Below are positions 24,222-32,462 of a stretch of 33,891 nt of DNA, in pieces (position 1 is the first letter of the stretch; each line of letters begins with the position of its first letter). The DNA lies in the NCBI GenBank assembly GCA_947306975.1, contig CAMZHU010000003.1, positions 1-33,891 on the forward strand, in the 5' to 3' direction. This DNA is from an uncultured Clostridia bacterium. GTDB lineage: Bacteria > Bacillota > Clostridia > Oscillospirales > Oscillospiraceae. The translations under genes and the position numbers were made by a program. Under the pieces are notes generated by a model. That model worked only from the letters and a program-made list of their open reading frames with translations, ran no database searches and had not been told where the DNA came from.

Positions 24222-26546
24222 TCAGATGTTGTGTTTGACGCGGTCATGCTCCTCGGCGCGCTTTGCGTTGTTAAAACGGTCCAGCGTCCCTACGAGGTAG
24301 CCTGTTATACGCCTGATGCGTTCAAAACCTATCTCTGCGTCTTTCTCTTTGCGGCCGCAATGAGGACATTCGTCCTTGATTATTCCGGTATATCCGCAGA
24401 CAGGGTCACGGTCTACCGGATGGTTGACGGAGCCGTAACCGATACCGCACTTCTGCATGTAGCGGATGATCTTTTCGAAAGCTTCGAGGTTATCCAGTGG
24501 GTCGCCGTCCATCTCGATATAGCTTATGTGTCCGGCGTTAGTGAGCGCATGGTAAGGGGCTTCTATGCGTATCTTATCGAAAGCGCTGATCGGATAATAA
24601 ACGGGAACATGGAAGCTGTTGGTATAGTAATCTCTGTCGGTAACCCCGGGGATCACGCCGAAACGTGCCTTGTCCATCTTTACGAAACGGCCGGACAGGC
24701 CTTCCGCCGGCGTTGCGAGAAGCGAGAAATTGAGATTGCGTTTCTTGCTCTCCTCATCGCAGCGGGCACGCATGTGGCTTATTATATCGAGGCCGAGGTT
24801 CTGCGCGCGCTCATCCTCGCCGTGATGCGTTCCGATGAGGCACTTTAGCGTCTCTGCGAGACCGATGAATCCGATGGAAAGCGTACCGTGCTTCAGCACC
24901 TCCCTGACCTCATCGTTCCACGAGAGCTTATCGCTGTCGATCCATACTCCCTGACCCATCAGGAACGGATAGTTGTAAACATGTTTGCGGCACTGGATCT
25001 CAAAGCGCTCAAGGAGCTGATCGACTACGAGGTCCATTTTATGGTCAAGATCCTCAAAGAATCTGTTGATATCTCCGCGTGCTTTGATCGCTATGCGAGG
25101 CAGGTTTATCGAGGTGAACGACAGGTTGCCTCGGCCGTTGCATATCTCGCGCGTGGGATCGTATGTATTGCCGATAACTCTCGTGCGGCAGCCCATATAG
25201 GCTATTTCCGTCTCCGGATGTCCGGGCTTATAGTACTGAAGGTTATACGGTGCGTCGATGAACGAGAAGTTCGGGAACAGACGTTTCGCGGAGCAGCGGC
25301 AGGCGAGCTTGAAGAGATCGTAGTTGGGCTCGCCCGGATTCAGGTTGACGCCGTCCTTTACTCTGAATATCTGTATCGGGAATATGGGCGTCTCTCCGTG
25401 TCCTAGGCCATCCTCGGTCGTCAGCATGACGTTCTTCATGACCATGCGTCCCTCGGGAGTCGTGTCCATGCCGTAGTTGATGGAGGAGAACGGTGTCTGC
25501 GCACCGGCGCGCGAATGCATAGTGTTGAGATTGTGGATGAAGGCTTCCATCGCCTGGAAGGTAGCTCTGTCAGTATCCTTCTCGGCATAATGGGAAGCAA
25601 GGCGCTGCGCTTTTTTCATGCCTTCCTCATCGCCGTATTTCTCGACCAGTATCGGAAGCTCTACTTCCTGATACTCTGCATCATGCTCAAGGCGCGGGTA
25701 AAGGCCCGTCTTTTCCTTTATGTCTGCTATCATCGCCTTGATGTCGTCTTCGGGATCATCAAGGTCATACATGAGCATCAGCGCCTTTGCGAGGTTCTGC
25801 CTGTAGAGGCGGATGTAGGTCTTTCTGACGCCTTCCGCCATACCATAGTCGAAGTTGACTATGCTCTGACCGCCGTGCTGGTCATTTTGGTTGGACTGGA
25901 TCGCTATGCACGCCAGCGCAGAGTACGACGCGATGTCGTTCGGCTCACGCAGTGTGCCGTGTCCGGTGGAGAAACCGTCCTTGAACAGCTTTATGATATC
26001 TATCTGCGTGCATGTCGTCGTCAGGGTCAGGAAGTCGAGGTCATGGATATGGATATCGCCTTCCGAATGCGCTTTCGCATGATCCGGATTGAGCACGAAC
26101 ATGTTGTAGAACTGCTTCGCGCCCTCGCTGCCGTACTTGAGCATAACGCCCATAGCCGTGTCGCCGTCTATATTGGCGTTCTCACGCTTAACGTCGGAGT
26201 CCTTCGCATCTGCAAATGTTATCTCCTCGTAAGTCTGCATGAGGCGGGTATTCATCTCGCGGCGGCGGGATCTCTGGTCACGATAAAGTATGTAAGCCTT
26301 TGCTGTGGTAACAAAACCGTTGTCCATCAGCACCTTTTCTACGATGTCCTGGATATGCTCGACGTCCGGGATCTCGGAACCTTCCACTTCCAGGATGGAT
26401 ATTACCTCTTTAGTGAGCGCTGACGCCGTATCTCCGCTATTTGGCCTGTATGTCGCGTTGAACGCTTTCTCTATTGCGGACGCTATCTTCGCCTCATCGA
26501 ACGGAACGACTCTTCCGTCTCTTTTTCTAATGCTTGTTACTGACAT
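24222..26546 (-). CDS. nrdD: Anaerobic (class III) ribonucleoside-triphosphate reductase NrdD
   Basis: This 774-residue glycyl-radical enzyme makes deoxyribonucleotides without oxygen. The N-terminal ATP-cone (SIRKRDGRVVPFDEAKIASA) senses ATP/dATP. The large catalytic domain includes IHIHDLDF and TPFSSINYGMDT. The C terminus has a zinc site (CGYTGIIKDECPHCG) and the glycyl-radical loop RRITGYLVGTLDRFNNAK. ATG 26546 follows GGGAG; the track's start at 26600 adds 18 residues that run across the NrdR-box region. It is regulated by a good promoter with an NrdR-type palindrome between -10 and the start codon. Confidence 0.97.
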   Translation of the reverse strand: MSVTSIRKRDGRVVPFDEAKIASAIEKAFNATYRPNSGDTASALTKEVISILEVEGSEIPDVEHIQDIVEKVLMDNGFVTTAKAYILYRDQRSRRREMNTRLMQTYEEITFADAKDSDVKRENANIDGDTAMGVMLKYGSEGAKQFYNMFVLNPDHAKAHSEGDIHIHDLDFLTLTTTCTQIDIIKLFKDGFSTGHGTLREPNDIASYSALACIAIQSNQNDQHGGQSIVNFDYGMAEGVRKTYIRLYRQNLAKALMLMYDLDDPEDDIKAMIADIKEKTGLYPRLEHDAEYQEVELPILVEKYGDEEGMKKAQRLASHYAEKDTDRATFQAMEAFIHNLNTMHSRAGAQTPFSSINYGMDTTPEGRMVMKNVMLTTEDGLGHGETPIFPIQIFRVKDGVNLNPGEPNYDLFKLACRCSAKRLFPNFSFIDAPYNLQYYKPGHPETEIAYMGCRTRVIGNTYDPTREICNGRGNLSFTSINLPRIAIKARGDINRFFEDLDHKMDLVVDQLLERFEIQCRKHVYNYPFLMGQGVWIDSDKLSWNDEVREVLKHGTLSIGFIGLAETLKCLIGTHHGEDERAQNLGLDIISHMRARCDEESKKRNLNFSLLATPAEGLSGRFVKMDKARFGVIPGVTDRDYYTNSFHVPVYYPISAFDKIRIEAPYHALTNAGHISYIEMDGDPLDNLEAFEKIIRYMQKCGIGYGSVNHPVDRDPVCGYTGIIKDECPHCGRKEKDAEIGFERIRRITGYLVGTLDRFNNAKRAEEHDRVKHNI

Positions 26547-26594
26547 TTTCCCACTCTCCCTGTGATGATCAAGAACTGCCCGTTTAAGTATGAT

Positions 26595-26610
26595 ACACAA
26601 TATATTGTGC
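26595..26610 (-). promoter_or_regulatory. NrdR box
   Basis: ACACAATATATTGTGC contains the perfect 14-nt palindrome CACAATATATTGTG, matching the NrdR-box consensus (ACACWATATATWGTGT). It lies about 17-32 nt downstream of the predicted transcription start of nrdD. NrdR represses RNR genes when dATP is high. A second box, usually about three helical turns away, is not clear. Confidence 0.85.
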
Positions 26611-26633
26611 CATGATTTCTAAGTGCGTAACTA

Positions 26634-26662
26634 ATGATACAACTTATAGTCTGTTAAGTCAA
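26634..26662 (-). promoter_or_regulatory. Promoter for nrdD-nrdG
   Basis: On the minus strand TTGACT (26662-26657), a 17-nt spacer and TATCAT (26639-26634) are seen. The predicted start is near 26627, just ahead of the NrdR box. Confidence 0.85.
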
Positions 26663-26749
26663 GGGCGAAAACACACCGATCCGCCTGTTTTCACGTTTTT
26701 TACTCAGTTTTTTATTTCCGTTTTCTTTATTCCATTTTTACTGCGCCGG

Positions 26750-26758
26750 TGTTAGAAT
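26750..26758 (+). promoter_or_regulatory. Extended -10 promoter for the DUF975 gene
   Basis: TGTTAGAAT gives TGn plus a TAGAAT -10 box. No good -35 box is seen at 17 nt (TTCCAT). The leader is about 30 nt. Confidence 0.45.
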
Positions 26759-26793
26759 GATTACGGGGATTTTTTGAAGGAAGAGGTGAAAAA

Positions 26794-27546
26794 ATGCCTT
26801 ACTACAGCCTTGCCTCTCTCAAGCAGCAGGCAAAGAACACGATGAAGACAACGAAACCCAATGTTTTCGTCGTTACGATAATATACTTCATAATAATCAT
26901 GATCCTGTCGAACCTCACCACCCGTCTGAGCGGCATAGACAGACTGTACAACGAGATGTTTCAGTATATCGCCAGCGGAGAGAGCTTCGACTACTTCGAA
27001 TTCATCTACAGCCACATGCCGAATGTCGGGGCCTTTGCAGGCCTTCTCATCTTCATAATCGCTCTGATGAACTCCATGCTGTCCGCAGGATACATGGGCT
27101 ACTGTCTTAAGGTCAGCCGTGGCGAGCAAACGCGTCATATGGATATCTTTCGCAGTTTCGACCACTTCGGAAAAGCGCTCGGCATCGTGGTGCTCATGGG
27201 GATATATGTGTTCCTGTGGTCGCTGCTCCTTGTGATACCCGGGATCATCGCCGCTTACAGGTACAGCCAGGCGTTCTATATCATGTACGACCATCCCGAA
27301 TATACCGTTACTCAATGCCTGCGCGAGTCGTCCCGCATAATGAACGGTTGGAAGTGGAGGCTCTTCATACTGGAGCTCTCCTTCATCGGCTGGAACATCC
27401 TCAACTCGCTGCTCGCGGTATTTCTCGGTATCGGTTTCCTCGACATATTCATCCAGCCTTTCTTCGGCATAACCAGGGCAAACTTTTATAACTTTATCAC
27501 CGGCGGAGTGCAGAATGACGCGCCGCCCGTCTGGGAGAACTACTGA
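26794..27546 (+). CDS. DUF975 family membrane protein
   Basis: This 250-residue protein has about six hydrophobic segments. The N-terminal soluble helix LASLKQQAKNTMK and the hallmark LLLVIPGIIAAYRYSQAFYI are seen, followed by CLRESSRIMNGWKWRLF and LSFIGW. DUF975 proteins are common in Firmicutes, and their function is not established. ATG 26794 follows GAAGGAAGAGGTG. Its stop codon overlaps the start of the next small gene (ATGA), pointing to translational coupling. Confidence 0.88.
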   Translation: MPYYSLASLKQQAKNTMKTTKPNVFVVTIIYFIIIMILSNLTTRLSGIDRLYNEMFQYIASGESFDYFEFIYSHMPNVGAFAGLLIFIIALMNSMLSAGYMGYCLKVSRGEQTRHMDIFRSFDHFGKALGIVVLMGIYVFLWSLLLVIPGIIAAYRYSQAFYIMYDHPEYTVTQCLRESSRIMNGWKWRLFILELSFIGWNILNSLLAVFLGIGFLDIFIQPFFGITRANFYNFITGGVQNDAPPVWENY

Positions 27547-27719
27547 TGACAGCCAGAAGCATTATAATGACGGTTGTTGTCGCGGTGATCGTCGCCGCTG
27601 CCGTGATCGCGGCACTGGCATTATATATCCGCACGCACAAACGCTGCGGCTACAGGCCGGGCTGCGGTGACTGCAGCAACTGTTGCGACAAGGATTGCCC
27701 CGGCGCTGATAAAAAGTAA
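27546..27719 (+). CDS. Small single-pass membrane protein with cysteine-rich tail
   Basis: This 57-residue ORF is too short for the track. ATG at 27546 overlaps the DUF975 stop (ATGA). Residues ~6-28 are a very hydrophobic helix (IIMTVVVAVIVAAAVIAALA). The tail carries six cysteines in 18 residues (C34, C40, C43, C46, C47, C51; GCGDCSNCCDKDC). The layout resembles FeoB-associated Cys-rich membrane proteins, but no feoA or feoB is nearby. The tail could bind a metal or an Fe-S cluster. Evidence that it is real: the overlap with the upstream gene, a membrane helix plus ordered cysteines, and a terminator directly after it. Confidence 0.72.
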   Translation: MTARSIIMTVVVAVIVAAAVIAALALYIRTHKRCGYRPGCGDCSNCCDKDCPGADKK

Positions 27720-27734
27720 AAAAGTAAAAAACAT

Positions 27735-27780
27735 CTCCCGTTCCGGATAGACATCTGGTCACATCCGGGACGGGAGTTTT
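27735..27780. terminator. Bidirectional terminator between the Cys-rich gene and dnaE
   Basis: A 14-bp stem CTCCCGTTCCGGAT / ATCCGGGACGGGAG (one G-T wobble) with a 14-nt loop is seen. The plus side ends in TTTT. The minus side ends in GTTTTTTACTTTTTT, so it serves dnaE strongly. Confidence 0.88.
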
Positions 27781-27801
27781 GTATTTCTATAATGATAACA
27801 G

Positions 27802-30800
27802 CTACTTTACGACTACGTTCTCATCACCGAGCATCTCTTTCAGCTCATCTACCAGCGCTTCGTGGATCACGCACCGCGCGCCGCGCCGTTTTTTCGTATC
27901 CTCGAAATAGAGCACCATCTGCTCATTCCCCGGGAACATCACAAGGATGAGCCTGATCCTCTCGCATGCGGGATCGTTCTCGCTTCTAAGCCGGACGTAG
28001 AGTTTCCTCTCCGTCTTACGAGGCACCGCCGTTTCCGCAATTTGATCGATATCTTCGGTGTTATCAAAATCCGTGATGGGTCTTATCGTGTCGATAACGA
28101 GCTGCGGCTCCTTTTCATCACGTGCGGACAGTCTTCCGGTTATCACTACCGCAAGATTATCCCTTACAAATGCACCTCCGGTATCCAGCGCGCGCTGGAA
28201 CGCGAGGAGCTCCATGCTGCCGGTGCCGTCCTCCAGCGTGATATACGCCATGAGGCTGTTGTTCTTTGTCGTCTTCGTTTTCACTGCCGAGATGACGCCC
28301 GCGAGCGTTACAAGCTGGTCGTCCCTGAACGTGACGTTCCCGCCATCCTGGGCAAAGTCTGCGAGTATCGCTCCGATCGGAACGGCTCCCGCCTTCTTAA
28401 CAGCGGCGCGGTAGTGGTCCATCGGATGACCGCTGAGATACAGACCTGTGACCTCGTGTTCCATCGCCATCAGTTCCTGTCCGGAAAACTCTGGAATATC
28501 CGGCAGGGCGAGCTTGCCGCCGTGTGTTTTTTCGTCGTCCTCCTGCATACCGAACAGATCAAGCTGGCCTTCGACGTTCTTTCTGCGGCTCTCAGCGATG
28601 CTGTCGAGCACTGTGCCGCACACGAACATCAGCTGGCTCCGCTTTGCGCCGAGGCTGTCGAAGCCTCCGCACTTTATGAGGCTCTCCACCGCGCGCCTGT
28701 TGAGGTCAGCGCCGTGCATGCGTGCGCAGAAGTCCTCAAAATCCGTGAACCGACCGTTAGCGGTCCTCTCTTCCATCACGTTCCTGATAAATCCACGGCC
28801 GATTCCCTTCACCGCGACGAGACCGTATCGTATGTCGTTTCCTGAAACGGAGAACATGTCGTCCGACTCGTTCACGTCAGGCGGCAGCAGTCTTATGCCC
28901 ATCTCACGGCATTCATCCGTATATTCAGCCACCTTTTCCGGCAGGTCGAGAACGCTGCTCATGAGAGCCGCCATATACTCGCGCGGATAATGGCACTTAA
29001 GGTAAGCCGTCTGATAGGTTATCATGGCGTATGATACGGCGTGCGCCTTATTGAAGGCGTAGTTTGCGAAGTCCAGTATCTCGTCGTAAATACTGCCGGC
29101 TACTTCGCGCGGCACGCCGTTTTTCACAGCTCCGCATATTCCCCTCTCGGGATCACCGTCGACGAACGCCTGGCGCTCGCGCTCGATCTCTGCCTGTTTC
29201 TTCTTTGACATGGCGCGGCGTATCATGTCCGCCTGTCCGAGGGAAAACCCTCCCAGACGGCGGAATATCTCAATGACCTGCTCCTGATACACAATGCAGC
29301 CGTATGTTACTTCGAGGATCGGCTTGAGAAGAGTGTGCTTGTATGTTATCTTTGACGGGTTTTTATTGTTAGCAAGAAAACGCGGTATAGAATCCATCGG
29401 CCCCGGCCGGTACAGGGCGATGATAGCGGTTATGTCCTCGATGCTCTTCGGCCCAAGTCCGGAACAGACAGCGGTTATACCAGCCGACTCCAGCTGGAAC
29501 ACACCGGACGTCTTTCCCGCGGAAAGCATCGCATATGTTTCTCTGTCGTCGTCCGGTATGGCCCTGATATCAAAATCCGGTTCTCTCCGCCGTATCTCCT
29601 TAACCGCGTCGTCTATCACGGTAAGGTTCCTGAGGCCGAGGAAATCCATTTTCAGCAGACCGAGCTCCTCGAGAGTCGTCATTACGTACTGAGTGGCTAT
29701 GGAGTCGTCCTTTTTTGAAAGAGTGAGAGGTACGTAATCGCAGACCGGTCTTTTCGTGATCACGACGCCTGCCGCATGCGTGCCGGAGTCCTTCGGCATA
29801 TCCTCAAGCGCCGCAGCAGTGTCGACGACTTTTTTGATGCGGTCGTCACCGTCGTACATATCGCGAAGCTGTTTCGACGTTTCAAGCGCCTTCGCGATCG
29901 TCATCTTGAGTTCGTTGGGGACCGCTCTCGCAAGTTCGTTTTCCTCGGCAAACGTCAGAGAAAGCACTTTCGACACGCTGCGGATGGCGTTCTTCGCCTT
30001 AAGTGTGTTGAACGTCACGATCTGTGCGACGTGGTCTTCTCCGTATTTGCGCTTTACGTAATCTATGACCTCTCCGCGTCTGCGCTCGCAGAAGTCCATA
30101 TCTATATCCGGCATGCTCACACGCTCCGGATTCAGGAACCTTTCAAAATAAAGGCTGTACTTTATCGGGTCGATATCCGTTATGCCCAGACAGTAGGAAA
30201 CGACGCTGCCGGCAGCGGAACCGCGCCCCGGTCCGACAGGGATATTCTGACCTTTGGCAAAGGCAACAAAATCCGAAACGATCAGGAAATAGTCCGTAAA
30301 GCCCATCCGGCCTATCATATCCAGCTCATAATCCAGCTGTTTCTTTACGTCTTCCCTGCCGCTTCCGTATCTTTTCTCAAAGCCGGCAAGACAGAGTTTT
30401 CTCAGGTAATCGGCGCTGTTCTCGCCGTCAGGAACTGTGAATTCCGGGAGATGGTAATGACCGAATTCGAATTCCAGATCGCACATCTGCGCTATGCGGG
30501 CCGTGTTGTCCGCTGCCTCCGGGCAATCCGGGAAAAGCGCGCGCATGTCGTTCTCCGACTTCAGGAAAAACTCGTCCGTCTCAAAACGCATACGGTCCGT
30601 GTCTTCTATCTTTTTTCCGGTCTGGATACACATCAGCACATCCTGTGCGTATGCGTCGCTGCGTTTGAGGTAGTGCACATCGTTCGTTGCCACGACCGGT
30701 ATCTCCGTCTCCTCATGGATACGGAGAAGTCCCCTGTTCACTTCTTTCTGCTCGGCGATTCCGTGATCCTGCAGTTCAAGATAGAACCCGTCATCCCCGA

Positions 30801-31293
30801 ATATCTCACGCAACTCCAAAGCCTTGTTCTTTGCTGCGGTGTAGTCGCCCGCTGAAAGAAGCCTCGGTATCTCTCCGGCAAGACATGCAGAAAGGCATAT
30901 CAGCCCCTCCGAGTGTGCCCGCAGCAGTTCCATGTCTATACGCGGTTTTATATAGTATCCTTCGGTGAACGCGCGGCTCACCAACAGGCAGAGGTTCCTG
31001 TACCCCGTCTCGTTCCTGCACAGAAGCACCATATGGTAACGCACGGAGTCAAGGTCGTGATCCTTATCGAACCGGGAACGCGGCGCAACGTACACTTCAC
31101 ATCCGATTATCGGCTTGATTCCGGCGTTCTTCGCTTCTTTGTAGAAATTAACGGCGCCGTACATCACTCCGTGGTCCGTGACCGCGAGCGCAGTCTGCCC
31201 CAGTTCGGACGCGCGTTTCACAAGATCTTTGATCCTGCAGGCACCGTCGAGGAGGCTGTATTCGCTGTGAACATGCAAGTGTACAAATGCCAT
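27802..31293 (-). CDS. dnaE: DNA polymerase III subunit alpha (DnaE)
   Basis: This 1163-residue replicative polymerase is the normal length for full DnaE. The N-terminal PHP domain starts FVHLHVHSEYSLLDG. The palm contains GPGRGSAAGSVVSYCLGITD and the catalytic aspartates in PDIDMDF near residue 400. Helix-hairpin-helix and OB-fold (VTLAGVISAVKT) regions lie in the C-terminal third. The track's start at 31440 adds 49 residues that span the promoter; ATG 31293 follows AAAGGAG. The gene is alone on its strand. In Clostridia DnaE usually works together with PolC, which is not in this window. Confidence 0.96.
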   Translation of the reverse strand: MAFVHLHVHSEYSLLDGACRIKDLVKRASELGQTALAVTDHGVMYGAVNFYKEAKNAGIKPIIGCEVYVAPRSRFDKDHDLDSVRYHMVLLCRNETGYRNLCLLVSRAFTEGYYIKPRIDMELLRAHSEGLICLSACLAGEIPRLLSAGDYTAAKNKALELREIFGDDGFYLELQDHGIAEQKEVNRGLLRIHEETEIPVVATNDVHYLKRSDAYAQDVLMCIQTGKKIEDTDRMRFETDEFFLKSENDMRALFPDCPEAADNTARIAQMCDLEFEFGHYHLPEFTVPDGENSADYLRKLCLAGFEKRYGSGREDVKKQLDYELDMIGRMGFTDYFLIVSDFVAFAKGQNIPVGPGRGSAAGSVVSYCLGITDIDPIKYSLYFERFLNPERVSMPDIDMDFCERRRGEVIDYVKRKYGEDHVAQIVTFNTLKAKNAIRSVSKVLSLTFAEENELARAVPNELKMTIAKALETSKQLRDMYDGDDRIKKVVDTAAALEDMPKDSGTHAAGVVITKRPVCDYVPLTLSKKDDSIATQYVMTTLEELGLLKMDFLGLRNLTVIDDAVKEIRRREPDFDIRAIPDDDRETYAMLSAGKTSGVFQLESAGITAVCSGLGPKSIEDITAIIALYRPGPMDSIPRFLANNKNPSKITYKHTLLKPILEVTYGCIVYQEQVIEIFRRLGGFSLGQADMIRRAMSKKKQAEIERERQAFVDGDPERGICGAVKNGVPREVAGSIYDEILDFANYAFNKAHAVSYAMITYQTAYLKCHYPREYMAALMSSVLDLPEKVAEYTDECREMGIRLLPPDVNESDDMFSVSGNDIRYGLVAVKGIGRGFIRNVMEERTANGRFTDFEDFCARMHGADLNRRAVESLIKCGGFDSLGAKRSQLMFVCGTVLDSIAESRRKNVEGQLDLFGMQEDDEKTHGGKLALPDIPEFSGQELMAMEHEVTGLYLSGHPMDHYRAAVKKAGAVPIGAILADFAQDGGNVTFRDDQLVTLAGVISAVKTKTTKNNSLMAYITLEDGTGSMELLAFQRALDTGGAFVRDNLAVVITGRLSARDEKEPQLVIDTIRPITDFDNTEDIDQIAETAVPRKTERKLYVRLRSENDPACERIRLILVMFPGNEQMVLYFEDTKKRRGARCVIHEALVDELKEMLGDENVVVK

Positions 31294-31357
31294 CTCCGTT
31301 CTCCTTTCTGCGGTCACTGAGTCCGCGGCGCTTCCGGACATCTCTTTATACAATAGT

Positions 31358-31386
31358 ATTATACCTGCCTGCGACATGCTTTTCAA
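31358..31386 (-). promoter_or_regulatory. Promoter for dnaE
   Basis: On the minus strand TTGAAA (31386-31381), a 17-nt spacer and TATAAT (31363-31358) are seen. The predicted leader is about 58 nt. Confidence 0.85.
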
Positions 31387-31447
31387 CTGATAACGGTATT
31401 CAGAACAGGCATCCTTAAGCCGTACCGTCCGTGGTAACATTTGGGTA

Positions 31448-31475
31448 TTGTATTAGTGCTCTAATGTGGTATTAT
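31448..31475 (+). promoter_or_regulatory. Promoter for the amino-acid ABC transporter operon
   Basis: TTGTAT (31448-31453), a 16-nt spacer and TATTAT (31470-31475) with an extended TGG just before the -10 are seen. The leader to the start codon is about 90 nt and contains a small hairpin GTACCG-GTTT-CGGTAC (31531-31546). Confidence 0.6.
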
Positions 31476-31572
31476 AGTAAAGTAATACTAATTGATATGG
31501 TCCCGTGCGCTGATTATATACCGGATGTCAGTACCGGTTTCGGTACACCACGGACCGGAAACGAGGTCAATA

Positions 31573-32376
31573 ATGAAAAAGACAATATCAGTAATCCTCA
31601 TACTAGTTCTCTGTCTCGCTCTGCTCACTGCATGCGGCGGCAAAGAGACCAAGACCGAAGGAATAAGCTATACGCCTGTGTCCACCATGGCGGACGCGCT
31701 GCTAGAAGTAAAATCCGGCACCGCCACATGCGCCGTTGTCGACTATGTCATGGCCAGATCAATGGTAGGTGAAGGGACCGACTACGCCGATCTGACTATC
31801 CTGGAAGGTGTTGATCTCGCAGCCGAGGAATATGCTATCGGCTTCCGCAACGGCAGCACGGCCGTTGAAAAGATCAATGAGGCCATTGATGCACTTGCAG
31901 CTGACGGGACTCTTGCTAAGATAGCAGAGAAATATGATCAGACCTACGCGCTGATCGCCAATCCTGTGCCCTCTCCTGAATCCGGCACCTCCAGCGACGA
32001 TGACTGGGCCTACATACAGGGCAAGGGATCCCTGGTCATCGGCATCACCGAGTATGCTCCCATGAACTACTATGACGATGACGGGACTCTGATCGGTTTC
32101 GATACCGAGTTCGCACAGGCGGTCTGCGATTATCTCGGCATCAAGGCTGAATTCACCGTCATCGAATGGGAGACCAAGGAGATCGAGCTCAGTTCCAAGA
32201 CGATCGACTGCATCTGGAACGGGCTCACGGTCGATACAGAACGCATGGAGAACATGGATTTCTCCTCTTCCTACATGGTAAATAAGCAGTGCCTGGTCGT
32301 AAAGAACGCCGCGTTCGTCGCGGAAGCCGGTTCCGCCGGTGAAGGCGTCGTGACGGACGTCATGCACATCAAGTGA
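31573..32376 (+). CDS. Circularly permuted amino-acid ABC transporter substrate-binding lipoprotein (SBP_bac_3)
   Basis: This 267-residue precursor has signal peptide MKKTISVILILVLCLALL and lipobox LTAC, with the lipidated residue at C21. Residues ~30-128 match what is normally the C-terminal half of family-3 binding proteins (TMADALLEVKSGTATCAVVD, EEYAIGFRNGS, ALAADGTLAKIAEKY). A polar linker (129-146, NPVPSPESGTSSDDD) follows. Residues ~147-267 match the normal N-terminal half (YIQGKGSLVIGITEYAPMNY, GFDTEFAQAVCDYLG, IDCIWNGLTVDTER, VAEAGSAGEGVV). The content is close to that of a full protein but in swapped order. ATG 31573 is chosen because it begins the signal peptide and has GAGGTC upstream; the track's start at 31492 lies in the leader. 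A permease and an ATPase gene follow. Confidence 0.88.
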   Translation: MKKTISVILILVLCLALLTACGGKETKTEGISYTPVSTMADALLEVKSGTATCAVVDYVMARSMVGEGTDYADLTILEGVDLAAEEYAIGFRNGSTAVEKINEAIDALAADGTLAKIAEKYDQTYALIANPVPSPESGTSSDDDWAYIQGKGSLVIGITEYAPMNYYDDDGTLIGFDTEFAQAVCDYLGIKAEFTVIEWETKEIELSSKTIDCIWNGLTVDTERMENMDFSSSYMVNKQCLVVKNAAFVAEAGSAGEGVVTDVMHIK

Positions 32377-32409
32377 AAGTAATCCCGACACGAACAGTAT
32401 GAAATCTAT

Positions 32410-32442
32410 CGTTACGGCAGGGGCTGCTCCCCTGCCGTAACG
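32410..32442 (+). other. Strong intercistronic hairpin between binding-protein and permease genes
   Basis: A perfect 14-bp stem CGTTACGGCAGGGG / CCCCTGCCGTAACG with a CTGCT loop is followed by CAGTGAAAG and no T-run. It probably protects the upstream mRNA end or limits read-through, so that more binding protein than permease is made. Confidence 0.7.
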
Positions 32443-32462
32443 CAGTGAAAGTGGAGATATAT

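Noticed and set aside
26626-26645. Second NrdR box overlapping the -10 of nrdD
   Set aside because: No register gives more than about half of the consensus positions, so it is not reported as a site.
31476-31572. Riboswitch or T-box leader before the amino-acid ABC operon
   Set aside because: The ~90-nt leader has only two very small stems and no T-box or terminator/antiterminator pair that I can recognise.
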